Of a DNA stretch of 64,000 nucleotides, positions 37,602 through 56,281 are shown piece after piece. The DNA lies in NCBI GenBank assembly GCA_963989245.1, contig OZ022351.1, positions 14,348,843-14,412,842 on the forward strand, in the 5' to 3' direction. Origin of the DNA: Nansenia antarctica (taxonomy: Eukaryota > Chordata > Actinopteri > Argentiniformes > Microstomatidae). Position 1 is the first letter of the stretch; each line of letters starts with the position of its first letter. Under the pieces are notes generated by a model. It searched no databases and was not told the origin of the DNA. It worked only from the letters and a program-made list of their open reading frames with translations. The position numbers were made by a program, and so were the translations under genes.

Positions 37602-40464
37602 CAGTTTTTCTCAGTCGCTTTGGTGCATTTCTCACATCACTATTAACATTTGCACAACAGTTAGTGATTTTCTCAAAACAATTAGTACAAACTGCAAAAC
37701 CTAGTTGATAACCTGCAAAAGCGTGTCACTTGCTCAAAATGGATAGTTCATTCCTCAAAAGCAAGTATTCATGTCATTGAAAGTGTCAGTGTCATCAAAA
37801 TGAAAAGTCCTGACACCATTGTTTATGAACAAGATAGTCAAATGGCTTTGTCATGTTTTCATTATGACAGTTGCAAATGCAAAAAAGTCAGATCTTGGTG
37901 ACACTATCTGAAAATGCTCAAGACAGTACTATACACTATTTGCACAGCCATTTGAAATCTACAGTGGGTTACACATTACTGTATTAGTGAGGTAAATGAG
38001 TGAAAGACACTGAATATGTATGTTTCACATTTTTACTGCATATGCTCTTTGCAATTCTAATTTGTTCACAGCATTGTGCAAAAGAAAAATACTAACTTAT
38101 TTACAACAAACATAAGAAACACCCTTTGGGTAGAGCTGTGCACAACTGTAAACAATATGGCAGTACATATTGGAACTGAATTGGAACATACAACATACAC
38201 TACTGTAAATCATTCATTCACATCCAGACGTTCCTGTCTGTCTGGCCACATATTTTCATCGACATCACAGCGAATATCATCCCTGGCAATGCAGCGAGGA
38301 AAGTATCTCCTTGAGTGGCGAATCCACCCTCTGCAGGGCTGTGCTGTGATGTCATCACATGCTGCATCCATGGCCGCTAGCAAGGCCATTTGGGTATGTG
38401 GATGCCGGTCATATACCTTCCACCTCCAGGCAGAGAAAAACTCCTCTATTGGATTCAGGAATGGGGAGTAGGGAGGGAGATATTCCACCAGCATCCTTTC
38501 ATGTGCTGCAAACAGATCTGAGTGGTGAAAACGCACATTATCCCATACAACAACATACTTGTTCAGATGGTCTCCATTTAGACACCTCTCATTCTCAGGG
38601 ATTATGTCCCTGTAAAGAATGTCTAAAAAAGTCAGCAGATGTTGTGTGTTGTATGGACCAAGACGGGGTATGGGTGAGGATGCCGTTTTCTGAGATGGCT
38701 GCACACATTGTAATATTCCCTCCTCGTTGGCCTGGGACATCAATGGCTCTCTGTCCAATGTGATTTCTTCCACGCCTTCTACCTTTTGCCAGATTGAAAC
38801 CCGCCTCATCAACGTATATGAATGTGTGCAGCGGTTCCCTGGCCTCCAGCTCCAGTACATGCTTTATCCCAGAATAGAGAGAGAGAGAAAAAAACTATAA
38901 AAACTTTTCCTGTGTAAGATAATGCATTTTGGACAACATATTGTACAGTATGAACTGTCAGGTAAGTGTACTGCATGGCACTACACAAAGTAACCAGTTT
39001 ACAGCACTGGACATTAGAGTATGCATAGAACACATACATGTTTTACCTGTACATACTGGTGAGGGATCTCCTTCACTCTGTCGCTGTTCCGTTCAAATGG
39101 CACATTATACAGTTGTTTCATGCGCATTTCATTTCTCCTGAGCACTCTGTCAATTGTAGCGATTGAAACGGATTCAATATTCCCAAAGATATTGTCATCC
39201 TCTATAACAGCGCTTTGTATCTCTCTCAACCTTATGGCATTGTTTGCAATCACCATTGCACAAATGGCTTCCTCTTGTTGTGGAGTAAAAAGGGGCCCTT
39301 TTCCACCTCTGCGAGGTTGTCTTGCCTTGTCTTGTCTATGTGGTGCAGAGTAAAATGACAGTAATGTACAGTAAACATGAGATATACTGCTTTAACCCAT
39401 ATTACTGTAGTGTACAATAACAGTGCTTCCCACTTGTAAAATGCTGCAGTACAGTACCATACTGTAAATATGGCAAATATTTACTGTAACACTACTTTAC
39501 ACTACAATACAGTAAATCTGTGCTGCAGTAAAGCTGTAAGTCTAAATGTAAAATGTAAAAAGTGACAAGTTCTTGTCCCACTGTAAACTTCATGTATGAC
39601 ACAATGACAGTAGTGCAGTGCAGATTGTTTAGTGCTGAATTACTGTCCAATATACACACCTGTTCTCCCGACAAAATGTTTGAATAATTGAATTTACAGT
39701 GGTTCTCCCAACATTTGGCTGCACCCTTCGACCTGCCTCAGCCATTGTGAGGCCGTGATTGACAACATGGTCCACAATTGTAGCCTTGTAATTTCATCAG
39801 GAATCTGCCTATGTACCTGGCCTCTTCTTCCTCTTCCCCTGTTTTGTCCCCTCCCCGCATCCTCGCCCCTCTTCCACGATGCTGACCTTTTATTTCTGTG
39901 TCACAGTATTGTCAAAATGGTACACACTATGTCCTGCTCGGTTCATATATGCTTGCCAATTGAGGGTTCATGGGATTCAGCTCTGAGTGACTGTGGAGAA
40001 GTGGCTTATCATTGGTTACAATTACATGTAATGCTTCACACACTCCTCCTCACCAGTGAAAGCTGAGGTTCACCTGAGAGAAGTTGTTTTTTCAGGAAAA
40101 AATGATAAAGAAATGTATAAAATTTGCTTGACAGATTTTGACAACTTGTTCAACATTTTTGTATGTAATGACTCAAGCAATGAAAGAGGACTATTAGTTT
40201 TTATAGGGAATGACTATTCACCATTCAAAAGTATAGTTCATTTTGACTGACATGACACAAGCAAATGATAATGTTATAAAACAGCAGAGAATTGTATGAC
40301 AGCAATTGATGCATGTCCAAAAGCATTTGCAATTTGTTGGAAGGAATGAGAAACTGCTACTATGATGTGCACAAAATGACTAAATGTTGTGGAGGTTGAA
40401 CTAACAGTTATGAGAATTTTAATTCTGATCAGAGAAATGCACCAAAGCAAATTGAGAAAAACTG
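37602..40464 (-). mobile_element. Tc1/mariner-superfamily DNA transposon, near complete
   Basis: Terminal inverted repeats of about 32 bp start CAGTTTTTCTCA and continue GCTTTGGTGCATTTCTC at both ends. Both ends are flanked by TA (37,600-37,601 and 40,465-40,466), the target duplication of this superfamily. The 2,863-bp element carries a minus-strand transposase gene that is split and frameshifted. The inserted DNA lies 0.3 kb beyond the X-box of armc4. Confidence 0.88.
38210..39770 (-). pseudogene. IS630/Tc1-type DDE transposase, apparently spliced and decayed
   Basis: Three segments can be read. The N-terminal helix-turn-helix part MAEAGRRVQPNVGRTTV ends at a GT donor at 39,659. A second segment (39,335-39,047, with AIRLREIQSAVIEDD and YNVPFERNSDRVKE) ends CAG|GTAAAA. 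The third (38,861-38,210) follows an AAG acceptor. The DDE residues are in YVDEAGF, VVWDNVRFHHS and NPIEEFFSAW. Frameshifts lie near 38,670 (before the LGPYNTQHLL block) and near 39,795. The two gaps look like introns, known in this type of fish transposase. The copy cannot make a full protein as it stands. Confidence 0.8.
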
Positions 40465-40466
40465 TA

Positions 40467-42658
40467 AACACAAATCATCACTAGTTACTTAACGGGACCA
40501 GATTGCATATTTTCGTTACAGATGCTAAAGGAAAATAACCAGATTAATCCAAACCGTTGTTTGTTTACCATGAAACCGATCGGAAGGGGGACCTAGACAG
40601 TTAATGGGGCGAGCCTCCCACATAAAGAAGCCTCCTTTACTTTTGTAGACTATGCATGTGCCTAGATCATGATTTATGAGCAGACATGTTTTCATTCGAT
40701 TTCGAATAACCTCTTTCATCTCGGTTGAATGAACAGCACAATTTGTGCAAATCAACGCTGTGTCCTATTGTCTGGCAGCAGCCCACCGGTCGTGTCTTAT
40801 GACTCACTGGAAAGACAACATACACAAGAGACAGAGTATCCCATGGCCAATAAAACCACTGATTTCCTCCATCACTTTTGTTTGCCTTGCGTCGCTCTGC
40901 ACTTGGTAGCCAATGACTCAGAGACCCGTTTATCCCTCTGGCCTGTTTCTGCACGGCAGGTGGAATTATTGTGTCTCCTTCAATAGCCGTTAAGGTAGGC
41001 TGGACACACAACCTGAGTGTAAATCAGTCGTCTGTGATTCTCAGGGGGGGATCAGCGTTAACTCATCCCTGGGATCAAGAAGAATCATCCGGAGTGTTGT
41101 TGTTGTTACAAGGTAGGATTTATGAGTTTCCCTCTGACCCTCTCCTCCAGGTATTTCATTTGGAACGAGGGAAGGGAGGCTTTCTTAAATTGAGAACCCC
41201 AGAGAATGCACGTCTCCACAGCAGGGTGCAAGAGCAACAGAGGAGAGGGCTCAAGGAGCTGGAGTCCAGACTGGGTATGAAACCTAGAGAGAGAGGAACA
41301 GGAGAGGGTATAAGAGACCAAAAGAAAGGGAGAGAAGATGAATGAGGGGCTTAATAGATCTAGCCCAAGGTCTCATTAGCAAGCCTAATTGCTGTTCGTT
41401 AAAACAGCTAAATGGAACAGTCTGGAAGGCCAGAGACCTTTCCTAAACAAATATGGCTTGCGGTTCAGAGCACCTGTTCTTAGGGTCTTAGATGCACTTA
41501 GCCTTTAACTTAATACAGCATAATATACAAAACCCCAGTCTCCATGCTTCTGCTCGAATGCTTGAGTTGACCTGTTGATTGAATTGCAGGGAAACGTGCT
41601 GAGGACCCAACTGTATATAGAAAAAGGTACTGTGAACCTTGCTTTTAAAACATGGTCATCGTGATTGCATCCGCTCACTGTGTACCCGATCCCCAAAACA
41701 CTCCATTAACACTGAAATTAAACTATACAAATAACGTGTGTGTGAGTACATGAGTCGTGAGTGATGAAGTCTACGGACTACTGTTCCGTCTCTGTTATGA
41801 AGGTAGAAGTAGTAGCATATCTCCTGTATTTTTCCTCATGCGCTCACATACTCCAGAGAGTCTTATTATTATTACAGGCTCTATGTCAAGTATAGTTCAG
41901 GGCCATGGTTAGCTCCAGAGAGGGTCCAGGCAAGAAACCGGGGGTGACACTGGTCACAATAATGAGCACCTGCGAGATCTGTCACACACATTCATTCACG
42001 TATGAATTTCCAAAATAGAAAAAGAGTAAAAAATGATTCTAACAAGAGGAGAACATTACCACATCCTCGGGTTTAAAAGCTGTACTCCCTCCCCATAATC
42101 TGCTGGAGTTTTTTTAGGACATAGGAGTAAGGGGCAAGCCTCACTATAACGGGGGATGCTGTATGAGTGACTTATGATGAACAGGAGACTTTATGACCTG
42201 TCATATAACTTTTTCCAGGGAACAATTTACGGCACACATGTGCTACTTTGTGGAGTGGCTCTACCTCGGACCACTGCTAATAAGGTTATCTTGTTTTTCA
42301 CCCACAGGTACTGCACTATTGTATCATTACATATAAGCGGGAACAGCATTTGGTCATTATAAATAATTGCCCAGTATTGACTGTTTGAACAGGCCCTGTT
42401 ACAGGTGAAGAACTCATGGAAAATGCAGAAGTGATCTTCGCTCCTCTGACTCTCTGACTGATAGGTGAGGCAGATAATGATGGAGGTGCCAAAGAAAACT
42501 GCACTTAAAAACCCCTCGCTGACAAAACCAGGCTTAGAAGCATCTCCCTGTTAATGAGCCGTTTTATGATGCGATTCACGTCTGCTTGCCTATTGAAATG
42601 GGTTCAGTTTGATATGGGCTAATAGAAACGTTCAACAAAAGCTATCCAAAACTTTGTG
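40467..42658. other. Intergenic sequence upstream of armc4, no gene seen
   Basis: No exon or RNA gene was recognised. The open frame at 40,971-41,345 shows no known motif and is probably chance. Confidence 0.6.
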
Positions 42659-43723
<1,065 letters not shown>

Positions 43724-44219
43724 TTTCATTGATCCCAGAGGGGACATTAAGTTGTTACAGCCAATCACAACAACAGAGTAAAGTGACAATAGAATAATAG
43801 AATAAAATAAAATAGACATCTGAAACATGATGTACAGTAAGAACATTCCAGTATGAATGAACATCCCCCAGCCTGACTCTGATCACTCTGATGGAGCCAG
43901 CCGGAGGAGGAGTTGTACAGTCTTATTGCGGTATAGAGTTCCTTACTGCAGTGTGGTAGTCTGTTGCTAAAGGAGCTTTTCTGCTCTGCCACAGTGTCAT
44001 GTAGGGGATGGGAGGGATGGTCCATGATGGCCAGGAGCTTGGTCCTCATCCTATTGGCCATCTCCTCCACAGTGTCCAGGGTGACACAGAGAACATAACC
44101 AGCTTTCCTAATAAACTTGTTCAGCCTCTTGGTGTCACCTTCCTTGATGCTGCCCCCCACCACCATACCACCGCTCTTCACCGAGTCCTGCACATGCCAA
44201 AGGACCTGATATCTCAATA
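43724..44219 (-). mobile_element. 3' remnant of a Rex1/L2-type LINE
   Basis: On the minus strand it encodes KRLNKFIRKAGYVLCVTLDTV, then NRMRTKLLAIMDHPSHPLHDTV and a SSFSNRL...AIRLYN tail. These match the C-terminal domain after the RT in fish Rex1/L2-type LINEs. Its 3' UTR ends CCTCTGGGATCAATGAAATACCTATC and runs directly into the tetranucleotide array. RT and endonuclease are absent, as in a 5'-truncated insertion. Confidence 0.8.
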
Positions 44220-48929
<4,710 letters not shown>

Positions 48930-49150
48930 GAAGATAGGTAGTGAACAGTGGAAGATAGGTAGAGAACAGTGGAAGATAGGTAGTGAACAGTGGAAGATAG
49001 GTAGTGAACAGTAGAAGATAGGTAGTGAACAGTAGAAGATAGGTAGTGAACAGTAGAAGATAGGTAGTGAACAGTAGAAGATAGGTAGTGAACAGTAGAA
49101 GATAGGTAGTGAACAGTAGAAGATAGGTAGTGAACAGTGGAAGATAGGTA
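48930..49150. repeat. 21-bp minisatellite
   Basis: About ten units of GTGAACAGTAGAAGATAGGTA; outer units have GTGG instead of GTAG and one has AGAG for AGTG. Confidence 0.94.
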
Positions 49151-49259
49151 GTAAAAGTAACTGGGGGACTCACACAGCACCACAGAGGCTTTTTTCATTT
49201 TAGTAAAAAATGCAGTCTTGACCTCCATACCTTTTAACTTTAAACATGACACTTTCTGG

Positions 49260-49375
49260 CTGAATAATTAGAACTAGGTACATAGAGGCCAACAAGGCTC
49301 TAGGGAAGGCCGCAGCAAGAGTTTAAGAAAATACAAGTGGACAGCTTTGCGTCCCCGTAACATAGTCAATGCGTT
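49260..49375. repeat. 116-bp segment duplicated inside an L2-type LINE 4 kb away
   Basis: This segment, from CTGAATAATTAGAACTAGG to GTCAATGCGTT, is identical to 53,259-53,374 in the same orientation. Sequences on both sides differ. No coding meaning was found. Confidence 0.9.
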
Positions 49376-49975
49376 CGCACAACCTCGGCCCTCTACCCTG
49401 TTTAAACTCCACAGATGTCAAAGGAATTTCCACAACTTTGGACCGTCAACCTGAACTTTTACCCTCACTTTCACTCTCACACCCTGGGAGGCTAACCTGA
49501 ATGTATACATTCACCACCCAGCATTAATGACCTGCTCCATGCTACGGATGTTAGAGTGAGCCTCTGCTGTTATGATCTCTCTTGCGTTTTCCTCACGGAT
49601 AAAGTCACACAACATGAGAGGAATGAAGGGCATCCCCTGTTCACTTCTTCCCCCCCACTCCCAAAGCCCCTGTAATTGAATAATACACCTCAAGGTAACA
49701 GGCCCTGAAGTCCTTCTGCCTACAGACATGAGGTAATGTTCTGTTAATTAGAAGGAGACAGGGTGGGCGGAAGCCCTGGGCCAGCACATAAGCAGACTAA
49801 CTCTCCCTCCGGTCAAGGGAGTTTAGCAGGGATGAGGAAAACAGAGCCGCGTCGCAGGCTCATACAGCCAAGAAGCCGGCGACTGGGCGGATCACGATAT
49901 GAAAGCTATGAAAGCTATGAAAGCTATGAAAGCTATGGCTGGATAGAACCGTCTCCTCCTCTCACAGAGGGACTG

Positions 49976-50068
<93 letters not shown>

Positions 50069-51980
50069 GCTCTTCAAGAAGAACTTCGTGAAAAAGATCA
50101 GATCTCTGTAGGGGCCCTGGGAGCGCCCCCGCAGTACCTCCCCCCTCCTCCCTCCTCTCTCCTTCTGATGCGCATGATGTACAATTTGTCATGAGGCGAA
50201 AGTAGGACTTATCACGTTGAGCAGGGTTCAGGATATTGGTCCTGACGTTGTGATTTAGTGTAGTAAATCAAAATGATTGGAGTGTATATCAGGAGGGGGG
50301 GAGGGGGAGTCCTTTTTTGCTTTAATGGTTTCCGAAAGGCATCAGAGGGAAAGATGTAGGAACCTCTGTGACATGTCGCTGTTGCCTGGGATGGGCTGTC
50401 TGGCTTTTTCTACAACATAATCTCCTGTTCGTCTGTTCGGCTCCTTCTCCCCCTTTCTGCCCCGCTAGCCCGGGCCCTGGCCCCTATATTCCCCCTCAAA
50501 ACAAAAGGCTCGGTTAATATGGGAATTTATGGACATGAAAATAAATACATCAAACGGGGCAGAAAAGAGAGCGATTCATGAAAATGTACAGCAGCCCGGC
50601 AGAGCAACATTAATCTTAGGGGCTCAGAGATAAAAGCTGAACATTTAATACTATAAATCTTGGGGTTTCTAAAGCGCTCTGTTAAACCATTACAGTTTTA
50701 AAGGAGGAGGAAACAGCTCTTTGATTTCGGGAGCTCTCACGTTCATGTCATAACTGGGGAAGCCATTGTAAAGACCCGGGCTCACACGGGCAGCTGTTCC
50801 AAGAACCCAGGTAGAGAGAAGAAGATTTGTTTTCTTAAATCACTCCGGGATTATACATGCACGTCGGAGGTTTATTGACAGGGACATTTATTTGGACAGC
50901 TCTTTTCATCTCCTAGTTAGGGACATGCAATTCTAGATGCTTGCCCAATCACCACACACGTGCGTGTGCATACACACGCTCGGTAATTGATCACTATGGC
51001 GTTTGTCTGTCAAACTGCCACTGATTAATGACTGCCGTGCCGTATTCTCTTTTATTTGTTCGGAGGCCCTTGATTGTCCGTGGCACCGTGGGAGAAACCT
51101 AATCTGGGAACATGTGTTTCTGTCCTCTTGGTTTCTGAGTGTATGAAACACAGCATTGAGGCTGATGCAACACTCTCTCACATCTGACATCTCGGCACTC
51201 TCCGGCAGGCATCAGAGGCCTACACGTCAACGTGCGGGGAGAGAAATGGTGTGTCAGTCACAACCTCCAAAGACAGAATGTCAGATACTGGTCATTTGTT
51301 AAGAGAGAATTCTTGGAATTCAACATTGAAGAGCTTGCCATTCTCATGTACAGTGGGTTTGAGTACTATACTATCAAAACATAGTTGAACAGTCAAAAGG
51401 TCACAAACACTCAAACGTGGACATGGTCAAATAAACACTGGGAAACTCAATACAATGGTTGAGATAGTGAGTTTAACAATGTTTCAATGTAATGGAGTGA
51501 AGGCGAAACTTGAAATGGAAGTGAGGTGAGTGCTTTGTGCCTTTCTGACAGGATCCGAAGCAGGGAGGACAGGAGAGGGGAGCTGTGGCACCAGTCTGTG
51601 CGGCTGGTTTTAGTGCACTTTGGCTCATTTGAGTTACGGAAAAAGGACACCTCTACCCAAGAGATCCAGTGGGCCCAAACACAGGGCACCCATTACATGG
51701 CTGTTATGATGTGTGAGGAAATGGAGGCAAATTCACTTTCACTAGAAACTTTTCTTACCTGTCACTGCAACCACGTTCCCACGGCTCCTATTTCCCACCC
51801 TCGAGGTACAGCGCAAGGCGGTATTTTTCATGTGTTAAACATGTACTTTACGTTACTTTACAGAAAGTGCTTCTCAGTACATTTGGTAGTATACAGCAAG
51901 TAAACAGCCAACAAATGAAATAGAATTCATAAAATGTAAAGCACTTCACAAAAGCAATGAAACAAATGATAATGATAGAG
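49376..51980. other. Intergenic sequence, no gene seen
   Basis: It holds a four-copy CTATGAAAG repeat (49,897-49,937) and a GA microsatellite (49,980-50,064). The 50.5-51.2 kb stretch is repeat-poor and could contain conserved non-coding sequence, which cannot be judged from one genome. Confidence 0.6.
49980..50064. repeat. (GA)n microsatellite
   Basis: About 42 GA units. Confidence 0.95.
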
Positions 51981-51987
51981 AAGCAAG

Positions 51988-53262
51988 ATGGCGGCGCGCA
52001 CAGACGCAGCGGCTCGAGCGGCTCGAGTGGCTTCAACACTGGTGTTCTTTAGTGTTTTTAAGTACATTTGTATGTACATTTTTATTTTAGTACTTATAGG
52101 GAACGGTTGTGTAAATAGTACCTACAGCAGACTAGACTTACTAGAAGTTGGTGCGAAAAACGAGGGGACTGTAACGGCAGAGTTCTTGAAACAACAAAGG
52201 ATCCCATTCGACCTCGCGCGGTCGCCGGGTGAAAAATACTACGCGATCCCAGCCCTCAGGCGCAAACGTCGGAGGCGAGACCGTAAACAACGCCGAGGAC
52301 AAAGGGGAGGCCTGCTAGCCAGGCTGAGGCGAAGCCCGGATAAGCCAGCTTTGCCGAGTATTTTCCTATCCAACGTCAGGTCCCTGGCTAATAAGATGGA
52401 CGAATTGAGACTACAGGTCGTCACAAATAACATCGTGGGAGATAGCTGTGTGATTATTCTCACTGAAACCTGGCTAAATGATACTATCCTGGACTCCGCG
52501 GTTAGCCTGGAAGGGAGATCCCTTCACCGGGCAGATCGGACTTTGCTTAGTGGAAAGACCCGCGGAGGTGGGCTCATTATATCTACGAAGGATAGCTGGT
52601 GCTTAAACACGAAAACTGTAAGTAGCCACTGTTCCCCAAACCTGGAATACTTGACTGTTAAATGCCGACCCACTTACCTCCCGAGGGAATTCAATGCAGT
52701 ATATATTACAAGCGTTTACATTGCACCAAATGCAGATGGTAGCTTAGCATTGGCGCGGCTATATGACGTCATCAGTGGTCAACAGAGCGCGGACCCACAG
52801 GCAGTCCACATTATCGCCGGAGATTTTAATCATGCCGACCTGAAGGCAGTACTACCCAAGTTCTATCAGCATGTTAAATGTGCAACAAGAGGAGAAAAAA
52901 CACTGGATAAGGTATACACCAACATCAAGCGTGCTTACAAGGCTAGACCGCTAGCTCATCTAGGCATGTCTGACCATGTGTCAATCCTCCTGATCCCAGC
53001 CTACACTACCATGAGGAAAAGTGCTCCCATCACCACTAAGACTGTCAGAACCTGGCCAGAAGGGTCCGCTCCACTGCAGATCTGCCTAAATGACACCTCA
53101 TGGCAGGAATATGAGCATGAGGACCTGGAACAGTTCACGTCGTCGGTTCTGAACCACATAGTGAACTGCACCAACTCAGTCACCGTGGACAAACGGGTCC
53201 GGGTCTACCCCAACACGAAGCCATGGATGACTGGGAAGGTCCAAAAACTGATCAATGACTGA
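51988..53262 (+). pseudogene. L2-type LINE protein, endonuclease half
   Basis: A basic N-terminus with a hydrophobic segment (about residues 16-40) leads into an apurinic-type endonuclease. Its motifs are complete: LSNVRSLANKMDEL, ILTETWL, YIAPNADG, IIAGDFNHADL and GMSDHVSIL. The frame ends LIND-stop because of the 116-bp insert; without it the frame would join the RT half. In the intact family this protein nicks the target and reverse-transcribes the LINE RNA there. Confidence 0.87.
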
Positions 53263-53374
53263 ATAATTAGAACTAGGTACATAGAGGCCAACAAGGCTCT
53301 AGGGAAGGCCGCAGCAAGAGTTTAAGAAAATACAAGTGGACAGCTTTGCGTCCCCGTAACATAGTCAATGCGTT
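53259..53374. repeat. 116-bp insert in the L2-type LINE, identical to 49,260-49,375
   Basis: It replaces a few codons between LIND and the KGTLLYSTT block and contains stop codons in the LINE frame. TCAATG occurs just before its left edge and again near its right edge, which may be microhomology or a short target duplication. Confidence 0.88.
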
Positions 53375-55059
53375 ACGCAGGGAAGGGCACACTGCTGTAC
53401 AGCACCACCAGGGCTAACCTAAAGCGCGGCATCCGAGAGGCCAAGGCAGACCACAGAGAGAAGATTGAGGAATGCTTCCTGAGCAACGACTCCAGGCGGA
53501 TGTGGCAGGGGGTTCAGCACATGACAAACTTCAGAGCCAACAGGCTCACAGCCGCAGAGGACGACCCCCTGCTGGCGGAAAAGCTGAACTCCTTCTACGC
53601 CCGGTTTGACGAGGGGCGAACGGAGGTAACCACAACACAAACACCACTCTCTCCAGCTCTCAGCAGCCTCACCCTCACAGAGCATGAAGTGAGACGCGTG
53701 CTGAAGGCGGTGGACCCCAGGAAAGCCTCGGGGCCGGATGGCGTCCTGGGACGGGTGCTGAGGGACTGCGCCGACCAGCTGGCCGGGGTTTTCACCAACA
53801 TCTTCAACCAGTCCCTGTCCCAGGCCACCATCCCACCCTGCCTGAAAACCTCAACTATCATCCCAGTCCAGAAGAAAAGCACGGTGAGCTGCCTAAACGA
53901 CTACCGCCCGGTGGCACTCACACCAATCATCATGAAGTGCTTCGAGAAACTAGTCCGGGCCCACATACTCACACGCCTCCCGCCCAACCTGGATCCATAC
54001 CAGTTCGCCTACAGAGCCCACAGGTCCACAGAGGACGCCATCGCGACGACTCTCCACGCCACTCTATCCCACCTGGAGAGGGGAAACAGCTACGCGAGAC
54101 TGCTCTTTGTGGACTTCAGCTCCGCCTTCAACACCATCCTTCCAGACAGGCTAGTGACCAAACTACTAGACCTGGGACTATCACACTCTATATGTGCATG
54201 GATCAAGGACTTCCTGTCCGACCGCCCCCAGAGGGTGCGGGTGGGCTCCCACACCTCCACAGCCCTCAGACTCAGCACTGGGTCCCCCCAGGGCTGCGTG
54301 CTAAGCCCCATCCTCTACAACCCCTACACCTACGACTTCACCCCCGTCCACCCCAGCAACTCCATCGTAAAGTTTGCAGACGACACCACCGTGGTGGGCT
54401 GCATCTCGGGGGGGGACGAGGCGGTGTACAGGGATGAGGTAGAGCAGCTGAGCAAGCTGTGCAAGGTTAAGAACCTGCTGCTGAACAAGTCAAAGACCCA
54501 GGAAATCATCATGGACTTCAGGAGGAAAAAGTCTGAGGTCCAGCCCCTGCTCATCGACGGAGAGAGCGTGGAGAGAGTCTCAGCCCTCCGATTCCTGGGG
54601 GTGCACATACAGGATGACCTGTCCTGGAAGAACAACACAGAAGCCACCATCAAGAAGGCACAACAGCGGCTCTACTTCCTGAGAGTCCTCAGGAAGGAAC
54701 ACAACAAGCAGGAGATACTGGTGGCCTTCTACCGCGGCGGAGTGGAGAGCATCCTCACCTACGGCATCTGCAACTGGTTCTCCAGCTGCACAACCGCGGA
54801 GAGAAATTCGCTACAGAGAGTCGTGAGAACAGCCCAGAAGATCACCGGCGCCCCCCTCCCCTCTCTGGAAGAGCTGTACAACACACGCTGTCTCAGGAAG
54901 GCCTCCAAGATCTCCAGAGACCCAACCCACCCTGGGTACGAACACTTTGCCCGGCTGCCCTCGAAAAGACGGTACAGGACCATTGCCGCAAGGACAAACA
55001 GACTGAAGCACAGCTTCTACCCCAGGGCCATCCAGGCCCTGAACACAGCAAAGACCTAG
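53368..55059 (+). pseudogene. L2-type LINE protein, reverse transcriptase half
   Basis: It resumes at KGTLLYSTTRANLKRGIREAK. RT motifs are present: RKASGPDG, CLNDYRPVALTPI, LFVDFSSAFNTILP, GSPQGCVLSPILY and KFADDTTVVG (about 54,370-54,400). After GSPQGCVLSPILY the sequence NPYTYDF differs from the usual LYTHDF. The C-terminal thumb and tail (RFLGVHIQDDLSW...HSFYPRAIQALN) are complete. The first Met comes from the insert and is not a true start. Confidence 0.87.
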
Positions 55060-56104
55060 GTTCTGGGCCCTGGACAGTCTGGACGGATTGATGGCAGCTG
55101 CTGGATTGAAAAAATCAGGTGTAGTGCTGAGGTACAAATATGTACATTTCAAGTCTGCAAACTGCGACACTTTAAATGAATGTGCAATAACACTATGTGC
55201 AATATGACAACCCTAGTCGTCTATCTGTACAGTATAGTATAGTGGATAGTGTACATAGCCTTTATTTATGTAAACCCTTCCCTTCTTGTTTTTTTCTCTT
55301 TTTTTTTCTTTTTTCTTTCCTAGCACCAGGGGAGCCACCCCTCCTAAATTTCGTTGTTTGGTACCTGTACTATAGCAATGACAATAAAGACCATTCATTC
55401 ATCAAAATAATAAAATCAATACAGATATCAGAAGTAAAAAAAAGAATACAACTTATGAAAACGCTGTCCTATATAAGTGTTATTTTTCTTTTCTTTTTAA
55501 GAAGTGGTACAGACCCAGCTAACCTGACAGTGAGGGGGAGGCGATTCCATAATGGAGCTACAACAGTAAAAGCACGGCCACCCTTTGTTTTGAGCCTAGA
55601 CCGTGGGACAATTAAAAGCCGTTGGTCAGACGATCTAAGTGATCTAGGTGCAATGTATTGAATCGATCAGAAATATAGGAGGGTGCCATGCCATGGAGGG
55701 CCTTAAATGTGATCAGGAGGATCTTGAATTGAATCCTGAAACGTACGGGAAGCCAATATAAGTGGGCCAGAATGGGGGTGATATGCTCTCTTCGTTTGGT
55801 GTATGTCAAAAGCCTCGCAGCTGCATTCTGAATCTGTTGGAGTCACGCAATTGCGGACTCACTTAAGCAAGAAAAAATTTAGTTACAGTAATCCAAATGG
55901 GAGGAGACAAAAGCATGGATGGTTTGCTCTAAAATATTCTTAGGCAGTGCTGATCTGATTTTGGCAATGTTTCTGAGTTGGAAAAAAAAAAGACTGAACC
56001 AATTTCTTGATGTGACGGTCAAAGTTATAATTTTGATCAAACACAACACCAAGATTTCTAGCAGAAGGTTTTATATTTTTTGCTACGTTCCCGAGATATG
56101 AACT

Positions 56105-56281
56105 TTTTTTGCAGATTAAAAGCAGACGCTTTTAATCCAAAGCAATTTACAATTACGAATTACAGGGACATTCCCCCTGGAGTAACTGAGGGCTAAGTGC
56201 CTTACTCAAGGGCACACTAGTAGTGGTGTGGTTTCAGGCGGGATTTGAACTCACATTCTTCCGATCACAAGTCCAACTCAC
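56105..56281. mobile_element. Fragment of a common fish interspersed repeat (SINE-like)
   Basis: It contains GCAGACGCTTTTAATCCAAAG, CAAGGGCACACTAG and GGGATTTGAACTCACA, a combination widespread in fish genomes; the last part resembles a tRNA T-arm. It separates the old LINE from the 3' tail of the CR1/L2-type LINE. Confidence 0.5.

Larger units (their letters stand above)
51981..55402 (+). mobile_element. Full-length L2-type LINE with a 116-bp insert
   Basis: It starts AAGCAAGATGGCGGC, the usual L2 start, and ends CAATAAAGACCATTCATTC, a LINE 3' end with a short ATTC tail. It encodes an AP-type endonuclease and an RT in the same frame. The frame is interrupted only by the insert at 53,259-53,374, which brings stop codons. 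Confidence 0.88.
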
